Assembly: GCA_000752035.1 (NCBI GenBank)
Contig: CCFE01000021.1
Span: forward strand, 344,867 to 408,866
Source: Bacillus rubiinfantis
GTDB lineage: Bacteria; Bacillota; Bacilli; Bacillales; Cytobacillaceae
Reading direction: 5' to 3'
DNA length: 64,000 bases
The notes beneath the pieces are model-generated. The model was not told the DNA's origin. It searched no databases and was given only the letters and a program-made list of their open reading frames with translations. The position numbers and the translations under genes are program-made. How positions within the stretch are numbered: position 1 is the first letter of the stretch; the number at the start of each line of letters is the position of its first letter. Below are positions 8,115 through 17,008 of the stretch, in pieces.

Positions 8115-9455
8115 TTATTTTCCGACAGCCGGTTTATTTACCACTGCTGTTTGTTTCTTCTCTTCTGGAATCAGTAAATTCAATAGCAATGTGGCCAGTG
8201 CGCCGATTGTCATACTAGACGAAAGCAGATAGCCAGCCCAGTCAGGAGCACCAGTTAGCGCATCTTTTGGCAGGATGGTCACAGCGATGGTTAATAGGAT
8301 TGGAATCCCAATGATCATCATATTGCGATCATTTATAATAATCGGCTGAATAACCTTCATGCCATTAGTCACAATCGCCACACAGACAATCCCGAAAATA
8401 CCGTTAATAACTGGCTCAGGGATACAAGTAATCGCAGTTGATAATTTCGGTACTAGACCAAGACAAATCAGAATTCCCCCGCCTGTCATAATCGCCATTC
8501 GGCTCGCAACTCCGGTTATTGCTAGAAGTCCTGCATTGGAGGAGTACCCTGTCATCGGTGTACTACCAAAAAGGGAACCGATAAAACAGCCAAGTCCTTC
8601 TCCAAATGAAGCCCGATTTAACCGTGTCTCATCTAATTCCTTCCCCGTGACAGAAGAGACAACAAACCATGTTCCTGTTGTTTCAATCAGAATAATGAAA
8701 TAGACAAATGTAATCGTTAGGATTGCGCTAAAATCAAATACAGGTTTGCCAAATGGGAAAAAGCTTGGCAAGGAAAACCAGGCAGCTTCTTTTACTGGCG
8801 AAAAATCAACCGCACCGAGAAAGCTAGCGGTAATCGTACCGACAGCAATGGCCAATAAAACTGAGACTAAGCGAAAAAACGTTCCCAGCCCATGCATCTT
8901 GCGCCCTAAAAGCATACAGATTACTAATACTCCAGCAGAAATAGCGGCAATTAAGATATTCGTACCAATCCTGCCTTCTGCGAAATAAATATTATTCATT
9001 CCAATTGGCATTAACGAGATTCCGACAATGATAATAACCGTACCGCCAACAAGCGGCGGGATAAACCTTTTTACGGCCTTAGCAAACCATTTTAATGGGT
9101 AGCCGAGGAGCGAAATGAGGATAGCACCAGGTATCAGACTTCCCGCAATCGCCCCTAAGCCAAGTTTGCCACCAATTGCTGCAATGGCGCCGATAGGTAC
9201 ATAAGAAGGACCTTGCACTACCGGCAGCTTAATCCCGATCCCCGTTTGGATTAAGGTGGCAATTCCTGTTGCTAAAAAGCACATTTGGATAAAAAATGAA
9301 GTGTTTTCTGTACTTAAGGATAACAAACCGGCAATAATGATCGGAGCTATGTATAAGTCCATTGCCAATACATGCTGTGCTCCGAGGAGCAATGCTTTGC
9401 CAAAACTAATCTTGTCATCTACCCCAATCAAGATATTATTTTCTTTATTCAACAC
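8115..9455 (-). CDS. Nucleobase:cation symporter-2 family permease (xanthine/uric acid type)
   Basis: This is an integral membrane purine (or pyrimidine) importer of the NCS2/NAT family with about 12-14 hydrophobic segments. Diagnostic features are the GAQHVLAMD motif in the first helix (the conserved QH pair), LPVVQGPSYVPIGA, and the NAT signature region TPMTGYSSNAGLLAITG. The frame extends to ATG 9461, but the ribosome binding site AAAGGGG lies directly against that codon. GTG 9455 (six-base spacing) or TTG 9452 is the likelier start. It faces away from the Rieske oxygenase gene across a shared intergenic region and lies at the edge of the catabolic island. That suggests a purine or related heterocycle as a substrate; exact specificity is unknown. 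Confidence 0.88.
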   Translation of the reverse strand: MLNKENNILIGVDDKISFGKALLLGAQHVLAMDLYIAPIIIAGLLSLSTENTSFFIQMCFLATGIATLIQTGIGIKLPVVQGPSYVPIGAIAAIGGKLGLGAIAGSLIPGAILISLLGYPLKWFAKAVKRFIPPLVGGTVIIIVGISLMPIGMNNIYFAEGRIGTNILIAAISAGVLVICMLLGRKMHGLGTFFRLVSVLLAIAVGTITASFLGAVDFSPVKEAAWFSLPSFFPFGKPVFDFSAILTITFVYFIILIETTGTWFVVSSVTGKELDETRLNRASFGEGLGCFIGSLFGSTPMTGYSSNAGLLAITGVASRMAIMTGGGILICLGLVPKLSTAITCIPEPVINGIFGIVCVAIVTNGMKVIQPIIINDRNMMIIGIPILLTIAVTILPKDALTGAPDWAGYLLSSSMTIGALATLLLNLLIPEEKKQTAVVNKPAVGK

Positions 9456-9574
9456 TCGCATCCCCTTTGTTCGTGTTTAATGTATTTACAATAAAATTAT
9501 AATGTTAAACAAAGAAAAAGTATACTAAAACCGAATAATATTTTTTAAATATATCTCTTTATTCGTCAATTGAG

Positions 9575-9603
9575 TTGACCTTTAATATGAAGGTAATTAA
9601 AAT
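9575..9603 (+). promoter_or_regulatory. Sigma-A promoter for the Rieske oxygenase gene
   Basis: TTGACC at 9575-9580, a 17-base spacer and TAAAAT at 9598-9603 form a near-consensus vegetative promoter. Its position shows that translation must start downstream, at ATG 9638. Confidence 0.75.
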
Positions 9604-9637
9604 GAGATTGAGAGACCAACAAGGGGGACTAATAAGG

Positions 9638-10615
9638 ATGATCAAAGATAAGGTATTAGTAGAAGATTGGCTCGTTGCCTGTCCTGCAAGTGAGGTTAGT
9701 GAAAAGCCAATCCAAGTAATGTTAATGGAGGAAAGGCTTGTCATTTTTCGTACAAGTGAAGGGGTACACGCTTTTAAAGATCTTTGCATTCACCGCGGCG
9801 CGGCGCTTTCGTTAGGTGAGGTGAAAAATGAATGTCTCGTTTGCCCATACCATGCTTGGGAATTCGATTCGAACGGTGATTGTGTAGCAATTCCCCAACT
9901 GCCTGAAGGCCGGGCCATTCCTAAAAAGGCGAAAGCAATAAAATATGCTTGCATCGAGAAATACGGCTTGATTTGGGTGAATTTAGCAGGAAATGAACCG
10001 GAAATCTTTCCTTTTCCAGAATATGAAGCAGAAGGATACCGCAATATTATCTGGGGGCCGCAGGAAGTAAACGCAAAGCCACCAAGGATTATTGAAAATT
10101 TCCTCGATGTTGGCCATTTAGCAGTGGTTCATGAAGGTTCATTGGGGACAAACAGTCATCGGGAGATTGCCGATTACCAGATGAATTGGGAAGAAAATGG
10201 CCGCATTTACTCTGATGAAATTCCAATCTTTCAGCCCGATCCCGATGGCACAGGTGACGCAAAATATGTTTACTATACGTATGAAATCATACGGCCATTT
10301 ACCGTTCGGTTTACGAAAAAGGACAAGGAAACCGATCAATATTTTACAATCCTATTAACCATTCGCCCGGTTGATGAGCAAACATCTATCGCCTATGGAA
10401 TCATGTCGTTTAGCTATGGTACTAGCAATTCGGATGAAGAAATTATTGCCTATCAAAATGCGATATTTGCTCAGGATAAGCCAGTTGTGGAAAATCAAAA
10501 ACCAGAGGAATTGCCGCTTGATTTACAGGTTGAACTCTCGCTTGTTTGTGATCGCGTCAGCATCGCATATCGGCAATATTTGCATCAGCTTGGTGTCCAA
10601 TTTGGAACAGCATAA
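9638..10615 (+). CDS. Rieske [2Fe-2S] ring-hydroxylating oxygenase, terminal component
   Basis: This is a 325-residue non-haem iron oxygenase of the vanillate O-demethylase/aromatic ring-hydroxylating type. The N-terminal Rieske domain has C50-x-H52 and C69-x2-H72, which bind the 2Fe-2S cluster. The catalytic domain has the D157-x2-H160-x4-H165 facial-triad motif within NFLDVGHLAVVH, so both metal centres look intact. ATG 9638 lies 10 bases after AAGGGGG and downstream of a good promoter. The family hydroxylates or dealkylates aromatic and heterocyclic compounds and needs an electron-transfer partner, but no reductase gene is in this window. It stands alone between two terminators or promoters, and its place in the island suggests an oxidative step on a heterocycle. 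Confidence 0.88.
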   Translation: MIKDKVLVEDWLVACPASEVSEKPIQVMLMEERLVIFRTSEGVHAFKDLCIHRGAALSLGEVKNECLVCPYHAWEFDSNGDCVAIPQLPEGRAIPKKAKAIKYACIEKYGLIWVNLAGNEPEIFPFPEYEAEGYRNIIWGPQEVNAKPPRIIENFLDVGHLAVVHEGSLGTNSHREIADYQMNWEENGRIYSDEIPIFQPDPDGTGDAKYVYYTYEIIRPFTVRFTKKDKETDQYFTILLTIRPVDEQTSIAYGIMSFSYGTSNSDEEIIAYQNAIFAQDKPVVENQKPEELPLDLQVELSLVCDRVSIAYRQYLHQLGVQFGTA

Positions 10616-10624
10616 TGATAAACA

Positions 10625-10659
10625 GCGCACTATGTCCGGCGACTTAGTGCGCATTTATT
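10625..10659. terminator. Terminator between the Rieske gene and the endonuclease gene
   Basis: The arms GCGCACTA (10625-10632) and TAGTGCGC (10645-10652) are followed by a T-rich tract on the plus strand. It sits between convergent genes. Confidence 0.75.
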
Positions 10660-11596
10660 TGTTTATGGGGAAATCAATTTTTTTGGCTAGATGAGGAAAA
10701 TCAATGAACGGATTACGATTTCCTTGAATTCGATAAATGGCTTGATTCCGATGTTTTTCATAGATGGTAACAGGAAATTCTTGATGCCAGGAAATAAGTA
10801 AGGGAAGATTGATTCCTACCCGATACACCTTTTTAATTACTCGTGGATAGCGGAGGAAAAAATACAACATTGCTCTAGCAGCGGTTCCTTTTCCATACTC
10901 TGGTTCAAAGCTTCCGTCAACTGCTAAACCACAATGGTTTTGCAGCGGTTCATCAGGGGATTCCGGCGTATAAAAGCTAAAATCCGCATAAGGGAAATTT
11001 GAGCGGACAATATTGCATTCAGGGTCACAAACGAACAGGTGGTGCAAGTCACCCTTCATTGGTTCCAATCCACTAAACCACGATTGCGGGACAATATGTT
11101 CCGTATTTAACTTCACTAGCCGCTCGAATAATTTTAACTCTTTGACAATTTTATCATCATTTCGCCCTACTTTTCTTAAAAATTGCTGAAAATCATTGTA
11201 TTTTTGACTAATAATCTCATTGTCTTTAATAATCAATAGTTCAGGGTCTTTTTCCTCTCCAGAATAAATACTTTTCACACTGCCATCCGGATGTAAATCC
11301 ACCCATGTATATAAATACAAATCTTTACTCAAAAAATAGGGGATTTGGTTTTTATGCGTTTTTTCGAGTAAATGATGATAGTGAAAAAACAGCTCAATTC
11401 CAGAACAATCGAGATTAGTAACAGATTGATAATAGTCTTTAAGGTCTAGTCTGTCCTGCCGTTCATTATAATATAAATCTTGATTTTCATAGATTCTGCG
11501 TTTGTTTTCGCGCAAAAAAGCCAGCTGTTTATCTAATTGGGCAAACTCTAATGAAGTATGCCATCTTTGTTTAGGATTTTTCTTCTTTTTCCTCAT
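10655..11596 (-). CDS. Endonuclease I (EndA) family nuclease
   Basis: This 313-residue protein has the beta-beta-alpha-metal nuclease core of the EndA/Bsn family. The TEHIVPQSWF segment carries the general-base histidine, followed by GDLHHLF, CNIVRSN and the C-terminal block GKGTAARAMLYFFLRYP, then WHQEFPV...RNQAIYRIQGNRNPFIDFP. Together these make the family assignment firm. There is no clear signal peptide: the N-terminus is basic (MRKKKKNPKQRW), so the protein may be cytoplasmic or released unconventionally, unlike secreted Bsn. It probably cleaves RNA or DNA non-specifically with magnesium or calcium. It runs opposite to the surrounding catabolic genes and looks functionally unrelated to them. 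Confidence 0.85.
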   Translation of the reverse strand: MRKKKKNPKQRWHTSLEFAQLDKQLAFLRENKRRIYENQDLYYNERQDRLDLKDYYQSVTNLDCSGIELFFHYHHLLEKTHKNQIPYFLSKDLYLYTWVDLHPDGSVKSIYSGEEKDPELLIIKDNEIISQKYNDFQQFLRKVGRNDDKIVKELKLFERLVKLNTEHIVPQSWFSGLEPMKGDLHHLFVCDPECNIVRSNFPYADFSFYTPESPDEPLQNHCGLAVDGSFEPEYGKGTAARAMLYFFLRYPRVIKKVYRVGINLPLLISWHQEFPVTIYEKHRNQAIYRIQGNRNPFIDFPHLAKKIDFPINK

Positions 11597-11796
11597 CTTC
11601 GTTCCCCTTTTACCTCCTAAAAAATAGAGATTTCTCTAGCATTATATCACAATTAAATCTTCTTACATTTGTAAATAATTTTGTAGCAGAGTTTGTAATA
11701 ATAGGTTTCCTGTCACAGTAAAAATAGGATAAGGGTCTGAAATTATTATTGGTAAAGCCACTGGATGCCAAGAGTTATAAATAGGAGGATGAAGTT

Positions 11797-12252
11797 TTGA
11801 AAATCGAATACACCTATACCATTGATTTGCCTAGAAGTACCGTTTGGAGGTACATACAGGATCAGCACGTGCTGCGCAGCGCTCTTCCAGGGTGTCAATC
11901 ATTTGTAGAAGTCTCACAAGGAGTATATGCTGCTGAACTGGGGTTGAATGTTGGCCCTATTAAGGGGTTATTTACAGCGGAGGTTCAGCAAACGAATCAA
12001 GTCCCGCCATCTTCTTATACACTGATTATCAAAGGTAAGGGTAAGCCAGGGGAGATTGATGCAGTCGCTGATATGTTGATTATTGATGAGGAGGGGGATG
12101 TATCAATAGTTACTTGTGTCGCTGACGTTGAAGTGACCGGTGTGTTAGCCTCGGTCGGTCAACGGGTAATGGGAGGGGTTGCAAAAATAATCTTGGGTCA
12201 ATTTTTTAAAGCGATTGAAAAGGAAATGAAAAAAGTAATTAAACAAGTTTAA
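11797..12252 (+). CDS. CoxG/SRPBCC-family protein associated with molybdenum hydroxylase
   Basis: This 151-residue protein belongs to the CoxG (carbon monoxide dehydrogenase subunit G) branch of the SRPBCC fold. Visible landmarks are the N-terminal VWRYIQDQHVLRSALPGCQSF segment and the C-terminal VASVGQRVMGG...FFKAIEKEM helix. CoxG proteins are thought to help maturation or membrane attachment of molybdenum hydroxylases. TTG 11797 is placed eight bases after AGGAGG, with no better ATG nearby. It opens the operon and is followed 12 bases later by the iron-sulfur subunit, so a role in assembling the downstream enzyme is the natural reading. Confidence 0.85.
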   Translation: MKIEYTYTIDLPRSTVWRYIQDQHVLRSALPGCQSFVEVSQGVYAAELGLNVGPIKGLFTAEVQQTNQVPPSSYTLIIKGKGKPGEIDAVADMLIIDEEGDVSIVTCVADVEVTGVLASVGQRVMGGVAKIILGQFFKAIEKEMKKVIKQV

Positions 12253-12264
12253 GGGGCTGATACG

Positions 12265-12792
12265 GTGGCAAAAAAATATCCTGTAAGGTTAAAGGTTAAT
12301 GGAAAAGACAAATCTGCAGAGATAGAACCACGGCTGTTACTGGTCCATCTTTTACGTGATGAGTTTGATTTTACAGGAACACATATTGGCTGTGACACAA
12401 GTCAATGCGGTGCCTGTACGGTGTCACTTGATGGAAAAGCGGTTAAGTCATGTACGGTGTTAGCTGTCCAAGCAGATGGGTCTGAAGTAACCACAGTCGA
12501 GGGGTTAGGAACAAGGGAAGAGTTGCATCCGATTCAGCAGGGCTTTTGGGAGAGGCACGGGCTGCAGTGCGGGTTCTGCACACCAGGGGTGATGATGGCC
12601 GTGAATAATCTGCTGCAAGAAAATCTTGAACCGACTGAGTCAGAGATTCGTGAGGCATTAGATGGTGTAATCTGTCGCTGCACCGGCTATCAGTTTATCG
12701 TTGAAGCCGTCCAACATGCTTCCGAACTGATCAGGAAGCAGCAGAGACAACCGGTTTCTACTGAAAATGTAACCGCCGGGGGTGACGTTTAA
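12265..12792 (+). CDS. Molybdenum hydroxylase, small [2Fe-2S] subunit (XdhC/CoxS type)
   Basis: This is the electron-transfer subunit of a xanthine dehydrogenase-family enzyme, 175 residues long. The plant-type ferredoxin cluster is bound by C43, C48, C51 and C63 (CDTSQCGAC...C). The second cluster is bound by C102-G-F-C105 and C137-R-C139 (CRCTGYQ). All eight cysteines are present. It starts at GTG 12265, and its TAA overlaps the ATG of the large subunit by one base (TAATG), which indicates translational coupling. It passes electrons from the molybdenum centre to the FAD subunit. Confidence 0.93.
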   Translation: MAKKYPVRLKVNGKDKSAEIEPRLLLVHLLRDEFDFTGTHIGCDTSQCGACTVSLDGKAVKSCTVLAVQADGSEVTTVEGLGTREELHPIQQGFWERHGLQCGFCTPGVMMAVNNLLQENLEPTESEIREALDGVICRCTGYQFIVEAVQHASELIRKQQRQPVSTENVTAGGDV

Positions 12793-15131
12793 TGGCGCAA
12801 GTGGTTGGCAGGCCGTTAAAAAGGAAGGAAGATCCAAAGCTTATCACAGGTCATGGACAATTTACGGATGATATCAAATTACCAGGGCTGTTGTTTGCCG
12901 CGTTCAAACGAAGCCAGTATGCCCATGCGAAAATAAAAAGCATTGACGTATCTAAGGCAATGCAGTTTCCAGGCGTTGTTGCCGTGCTAACTGGCAAAGA
13001 TGTGCAGGATAAAATAAAGCCGATTCGTTCTATATGGTTAGTGCCAGGCTGTGACCTAATCCCGAAAGACCGTATGCCTCTAGCTGTGGACAAAGTAAAC
13101 TACGCTGGTGAAGCAGTAGCTCTCGTTGTTGCCGACAGCCGTTACACTGCCCGTGATGCGCTGGAGTTAATTGATGTGGTGTATGAGGAGCTGCCGGCTG
13201 TCGTTCAGCAAGAAGCAGCCATCTCGGAATCAGCTCCGGTTATTTATCATGATGTACCTAATAATATTGCCTTTACTTGGAAGGCCGGCGACGTTCCCGA
13301 GGAGATTTTCGCCAATGCCGAAGTCGTCGTGAAACAGCGGCTGGTGGAGCAGCGTGTAATTGCTAATCCAATGGAAACGAGGGGTGCGGTTGCACAGTAT
13401 AATCCGGGCAGCGGTGACTTAACGATTTGGTGTACGACGCAAAACCCGCATATCCACCGGATGACGTATGCCGATGCGCTGGGGATTCCAGAGACGAAAT
13501 TACGGATTATTGCCCCAGATATGGGCGGCGGTTTTGGGGCAAAAATTGCGGTTTACACGGAAGAGGCTGTTGTCGGGCTTGCAGCAATGGTGTTAAAACA
13601 GCCGATTAAATGGGTAGAAGACCGCCAAGAGCATTTTTTAGCAACGAGTCATGCCCGTGATCAAGTGATTACAACTGAACTTGCCGGGACCAAAGATGGG
13701 AAAATCCTGGCTGTCCGAGCGAAAAACATTGCTAATCTAGGAGCCTATTTATCTACCATGGGTGCCGGTGTACCGACGATCGATTTTGGTTTAATGATTA
13801 CCGGTGCTTATAATATTCCTCATGCCTCGGCAGAAACGATTGGAGTTTATACAAATACAACACCGACAGATGCCTATCGCGGCGCCGGGAAACCGGAAGC
13901 TTCGTTCCAAATTGAAAGAATTATCAATATTTTTGCTGACAAAATCGGTATGGACCCAGTTGAGGTACGGAAGAAAAACTTAGTAGCGTCCGTTCCGTAT
14001 ACAAACGCAATGGGCTGTAATTATGACAGTGGTGATTATCTTGGTACTTTTGCCAAGGCGTTAGAGGCAATTGATTATGCCGGTCTAAGAAAAGAGCAGG
14101 AGAAAGCACGTAAAAAAGGCCGCCTGCTTGGGATTGGAATTTCTACGTATGTGGAGCTATGTGGTCTTGGCCCTTCTAAAGTGGCTGGGGCAATAGGCTT
14201 TGGCGGCGGTTTATGGGAAAACAGCACGATCCGCGTTCATCCGAGTGGAAAGGTCACAGTTTTTACCGGTGCGTCTCCACATGGTCAAGGGGTAGGGACA
14301 ACGTTCGCTCAGGTGGTAGCGGAAAAGTTTGGTATTCCTGTCGAAGATATTGAACTTGTCAGCGGCGATACGTTGATGATTTCAATGGGATGGGGCACAT
14401 ATGGCTCACGCACAACTCCAGTTGGCGGTGGTGCGGTGGCTAATGCGGCTGAACGGATTATTGAAAAAGCGAAGATCATTGCGGCACATGAATTGGCTGT
14501 CACACAAGATGAGTTACAATTTGACAATGGTGTTTTTTCAGTAAAAGGGCAGCCTGAGAAGCAGCGAACCTTCCAAGAAATTGCATGGAGTGCAAATAAT
14601 GCATGGAATCTTCCGGATGGGGTAGAACCGGCCTTAGAGAGTCAGTCCTTCTTTGATCCGCCTGACTTTGTCTATCCATTTGGGGCGCATATTTGTGTCG
14701 TTGAGGTTGATGCCAACACTGGATTAATAGAGTTAAAACGTTATTTATGTATTGATGATGTGGGCCGGATCATTAATCCAATGATTGCCACAGGTCAGGT
14801 CCATGGCGGCCTAGCTCAGGGAATTGGTCAGGCGCTATGGGAGCAGACAGTGTATTCAGAGAAAGGTCAGCTGTTGTCCGGGACATTCATGGATTATACG
14901 ATGCCAAAGGCAAGCTTCTTTCCGCGTTTTGAATCCAGTTTTGTCGAATCACCTAGTCCCGTCAATCCGTTAGGGGCAAAAGGCGTGGGTGAAACAGGCA
15001 CTACCGCAGCTCCATCCGCCATTGTTAACGCGGTAATCGATGCCCTAGCGCCATATGGAGTGAAGGATTTAGCGATGCCGCTTACTCCTGAAAAAGTGTG
15101 GAAGGCCATTCATAAAAGGGGGGATGCCTAA
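12792..15131 (+). CDS. Molybdenum hydroxylase, large molybdopterin-binding subunit
   Basis: This 779-residue catalytic subunit belongs to the xanthine dehydrogenase/aldehyde oxidoreductase family. G245-G-G-F-G249-A-K is a cofactor-binding loop. A361-Y-R-G-A-G-K-P-E is the active-site loop of hydroxylases, and E734 in GVGE is the catalytic glutamate. The loop lacks the cysteine of true CO dehydrogenases (AYxCSFR), so despite the CoxSLM-like order this is a hydroxylase for a heterocycle or aldehyde and not a CO dehydrogenase. It overlaps its neighbours by one base at each end. No molybdenum-cofactor insertion factor (XdhC/CoxF type) is seen in the window. The substrate is unknown; purine, pyridine or related ring systems are candidates. 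Confidence 0.92.
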   Translation: MAQVVGRPLKRKEDPKLITGHGQFTDDIKLPGLLFAAFKRSQYAHAKIKSIDVSKAMQFPGVVAVLTGKDVQDKIKPIRSIWLVPGCDLIPKDRMPLAVDKVNYAGEAVALVVADSRYTARDALELIDVVYEELPAVVQQEAAISESAPVIYHDVPNNIAFTWKAGDVPEEIFANAEVVVKQRLVEQRVIANPMETRGAVAQYNPGSGDLTIWCTTQNPHIHRMTYADALGIPETKLRIIAPDMGGGFGAKIAVYTEEAVVGLAAMVLKQPIKWVEDRQEHFLATSHARDQVITTELAGTKDGKILAVRAKNIANLGAYLSTMGAGVPTIDFGLMITGAYNIPHASAETIGVYTNTTPTDAYRGAGKPEASFQIERIINIFADKIGMDPVEVRKKNLVASVPYTNAMGCNYDSGDYLGTFAKALEAIDYAGLRKEQEKARKKGRLLGIGISTYVELCGLGPSKVAGAIGFGGGLWENSTIRVHPSGKVTVFTGASPHGQGVGTTFAQVVAEKFGIPVEDIELVSGDTLMISMGWGTYGSRTTPVGGGAVANAAERIIEKAKIIAAHELAVTQDELQFDNGVFSVKGQPEKQRTFQEIAWSANNAWNLPDGVEPALESQSFFDPPDFVYPFGAHICVVEVDANTGLIELKRYLCIDDVGRIINPMIATGQVHGGLAQGIGQALWEQTVYSEKGQLLSGTFMDYTMPKASFFPRFESSFVESPSPVNPLGAKGVGETGTTAAPSAIVNAVIDALAPYGVKDLAMPLTPEKVWKAIHKRGDA

Positions 15132-15991
15132 TGATTCCAACAAGTTTTGATTATGTTCGGGCAGCGTCAGTTTCAGAAGTCATCCAATTGTTGAAGTCTT
15201 TTCAAGGCGAAGGAAAACTTATCGCCGGCGGTCATAGTTTAGTACCAATGATGAAATTCCGGCTGACAACCCCTGGGACGTTAATCGATATCACTGCAAT
15301 CAAAGAATTAAAGGGTGTGCGGAAAGAGGGAAATCGCTTAGTTATTGGTGCTCTTACCACCTATGCAGAAGTTCTAGGTGATCCACTTGTGGCTGAGCAT
15401 TTACCTGTGCTTGTCGAAGGGGTTAGACAGATAGGGGATATCCAGGTCCGTAACAAAGGCACGATTGGCGGCAGTATTGCCCACGCTGATCCAGCGGCGG
15501 ATTTGCCGGCACTGGCACTTGCGTTAGATGCTGTCGTTCATCTTCATGGTGAAGATGGCGAAGAAAAGATTCCGATTCAAGAGTTTTTATTTGGACCATT
15601 TATCACTGCTCTCCCAGAGACTAGTCTAGTCACAGCCGTTTCTTTTGCTATCCCTCCAGCAGAGGCACACAGTACGTATGTAAAATACTTTCATCCGGCA
15701 TCAGGATATGCGGTTGTCGGTGTAGCGGCTGTTGCCAGCAAAACGCCTGATGGGGTGATCAATCATATCCGGATTGGAATTACCGGTGCGGGCGATGTTG
15801 CCTTCCGTGCTGAGGAAGTTGAGAAACATCTTTTTGGAAATACAGCAAGCAAAGAAAATATTATCCAAGCGTCTAATTTGGCTGCAGCCGATGTCGATAT
15901 GGGCGAGGATCTGTTCGCTTCAGGTGAGTACCGTAAACATTTATGTCAGGTTTATACGGAACGGGCATTGCGGGCCGTATTGTTGCCATAG
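15131..15991 (+). CDS. Molybdenum hydroxylase, FAD-binding medium subunit
   Basis: This 286-residue FAD subunit belongs to the CoxM/xanthine dehydrogenase FAD family. The FAD-binding motifs AGGHSLVPMMKFR (about residues 36-48) and TIGGSIAHADPAADLP (about 112-127) are clear. The C-terminal CO dehydrogenase flavoprotein domain follows (ITGAGDVAFRAEEVE). ATG 15131 overlaps the large-subunit stop, completing the small-large-medium order. It passes electrons to the final acceptor, probably NAD or a quinone. The operon segment ends in a hairpin terminator or attenuator before pxpB. Confidence 0.92.
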   Translation: MIPTSFDYVRAASVSEVIQLLKSFQGEGKLIAGGHSLVPMMKFRLTTPGTLIDITAIKELKGVRKEGNRLVIGALTTYAEVLGDPLVAEHLPVLVEGVRQIGDIQVRNKGTIGGSIAHADPAADLPALALALDAVVHLHGEDGEEKIPIQEFLFGPFITALPETSLVTAVSFAIPPAEAHSTYVKYFHPASGYAVVGVAAVASKTPDGVINHIRIGITGAGDVAFRAEEVEKHLFGNTASKENIIQASNLAAADVDMGEDLFASGEYRKHLCQVYTERALRAVLLP

Positions 15992-16026
15992 GTTTAAAAA
16001 GTGTAATTAAATTTGTAAGCACCATG

Positions 16027-16080
16027 AGCCAAACCACCATGAAAAAACCGAATCTTCCCGGCATTGTGGTTTGGCTTTTT
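16027..16080 (+). terminator. Terminator or attenuator between the Mo-hydroxylase and pxpB
   Basis: The perfect 11-base arms AGCCAAACCAC (16027-16037) and GTGGTTTGGCT (16066-16076) are followed by TTTTT. The pxp genes continue on the same strand only 38 bases later, so this may be partial or conditional. Confidence 0.8.
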
Positions 16081-16117
16081 CTATCCTAATTTTAGTTTTT
16101 TACGTGAGGTGGAAAAA

Positions 16118-17008
16118 TTGACCAATAATCAGTTAACAACCCGCTATGAATACGGTGGTGATGAATTTGTCTTTGTTCAGCTTTCAGAGGCAATGAGTTT
16201 AGAGGCAAATTTTAAAGGAATGGCGATTACAAGGAAACTGAAGGAACAAAACCTGGATGGCATCATTGATATTTGTCCTTCAAATGCTTCGTATATGGTC
16301 CGGGTTGACCCGGAAATTTTGCGCCCTGATGATTTAATTGCAGAATTGAAGAGTATTGAGGAGAGTATTAAAGACTTAGACCTGGAAATTTCCTCGCGAA
16401 TTGTCGATGTCCCTGTACTGTTTGAAGACCCGTGGACACATGAGGCCGTGATGCGATTCCGTGATCGCCATCAAGACCCGAATTCAACGGATCTTGAATA
16501 CAGCGCGAGAATCAATGGCTACGAAAGCAAGGAAGAGTTTATCAAAGCGATTGATGCTTCCCCCTTTCTCGTATCGATGATTGGGTTTGTCCCTGGCCTG
16601 CCATGGTGTTTCCAGATTGTCAGGCAGGAAAAACAAATCGAAGTACCTAAATATGTCCGCCCGCGAACCTTTACCCCTGAACGTACCTTTGGTTTTGGTG
16701 GTGCCTTTGCGGTGATCTATCCTGTGCAAGGAGCAGGGGGCTATCAAATGTATGGGATTGCCCCGGCACCTATTTATCAAAAGGAGCAAACATTGCCTGA
16801 CTTTCAAGACTCAATCGTATTCCCGCGGCAGGGTGATATTTTCCGTTACCGCAGCATCACAAGAGTGGAATATGATGATATTCGTGAACAGGTGGAGGCA
16901 GGCACCTTTACTTATTTGAAAAAGGATATTACCTTCACGCCACAGGAAGTACTGGAAAATCCTGAAAAGTTCTCGGAAATGGTCTTAAGGAGGTTATACC
17001 ATGATTAA
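16118..17008 (+). CDS. pxpB: 5-oxoprolinase subunit PxpB (KipI family)
   Basis: PxpB is one of three proteins that together open 5-oxoproline (pyroglutamate) to glutamate using ATP. Relatives act on other cyclic amides. The 296-residue product carries the carboxyltransferase-domain subdomain landmarks: SRIVDVPVLFEDPWT, the FIGFVPGLPWCF-like segment (MIGFVPGLPW) and PRTFTPERTFGFGGAFAVIYP, with GGYQMYGIAP in the usual place. The frame is open to 16064, but TTG 16118 follows GTGAGGTGGA by about seven bases and is downstream of the terminator hairpin, so it is chosen. The stop overlaps the pxpC start by eight bases. Confidence 0.88.
   Translation: MTNNQLTTRYEYGGDEFVFVQLSEAMSLEANFKGMAITRKLKEQNLDGIIDICPSNASYMVRVDPEILRPDDLIAELKSIEESIKDLDLEISSRIVDVPVLFEDPWTHEAVMRFRDRHQDPNSTDLEYSARINGYESKEEFIKAIDASPFLVSMIGFVPGLPWCFQIVRQEKQIEVPKYVRPRTFTPERTFGFGGAFAVIYPVQGAGGYQMYGIAPAPIYQKEQTLPDFQDSIVFPRQGDIFRYRSITRVEYDDIREQVEAGTFTYLKKDITFTPQEVLENPEKFSEMVLRRLYHD

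Noticed and set aside
8359..8703. Plus-strand frames inside the NCS2 permease gene (8359-8703, 8746-8988)
   Set aside because: They have proline-rich shadow composition, no ribosome binding site, and lie wholly within a well-supported minus-strand gene.
12265..15991. Carbon monoxide dehydrogenase (CoxSLM)
   Set aside because: The active-site loop lacks the CO dehydrogenase cysteine and reads AYRGAGKPE, as in other molybdenum hydroxylases.
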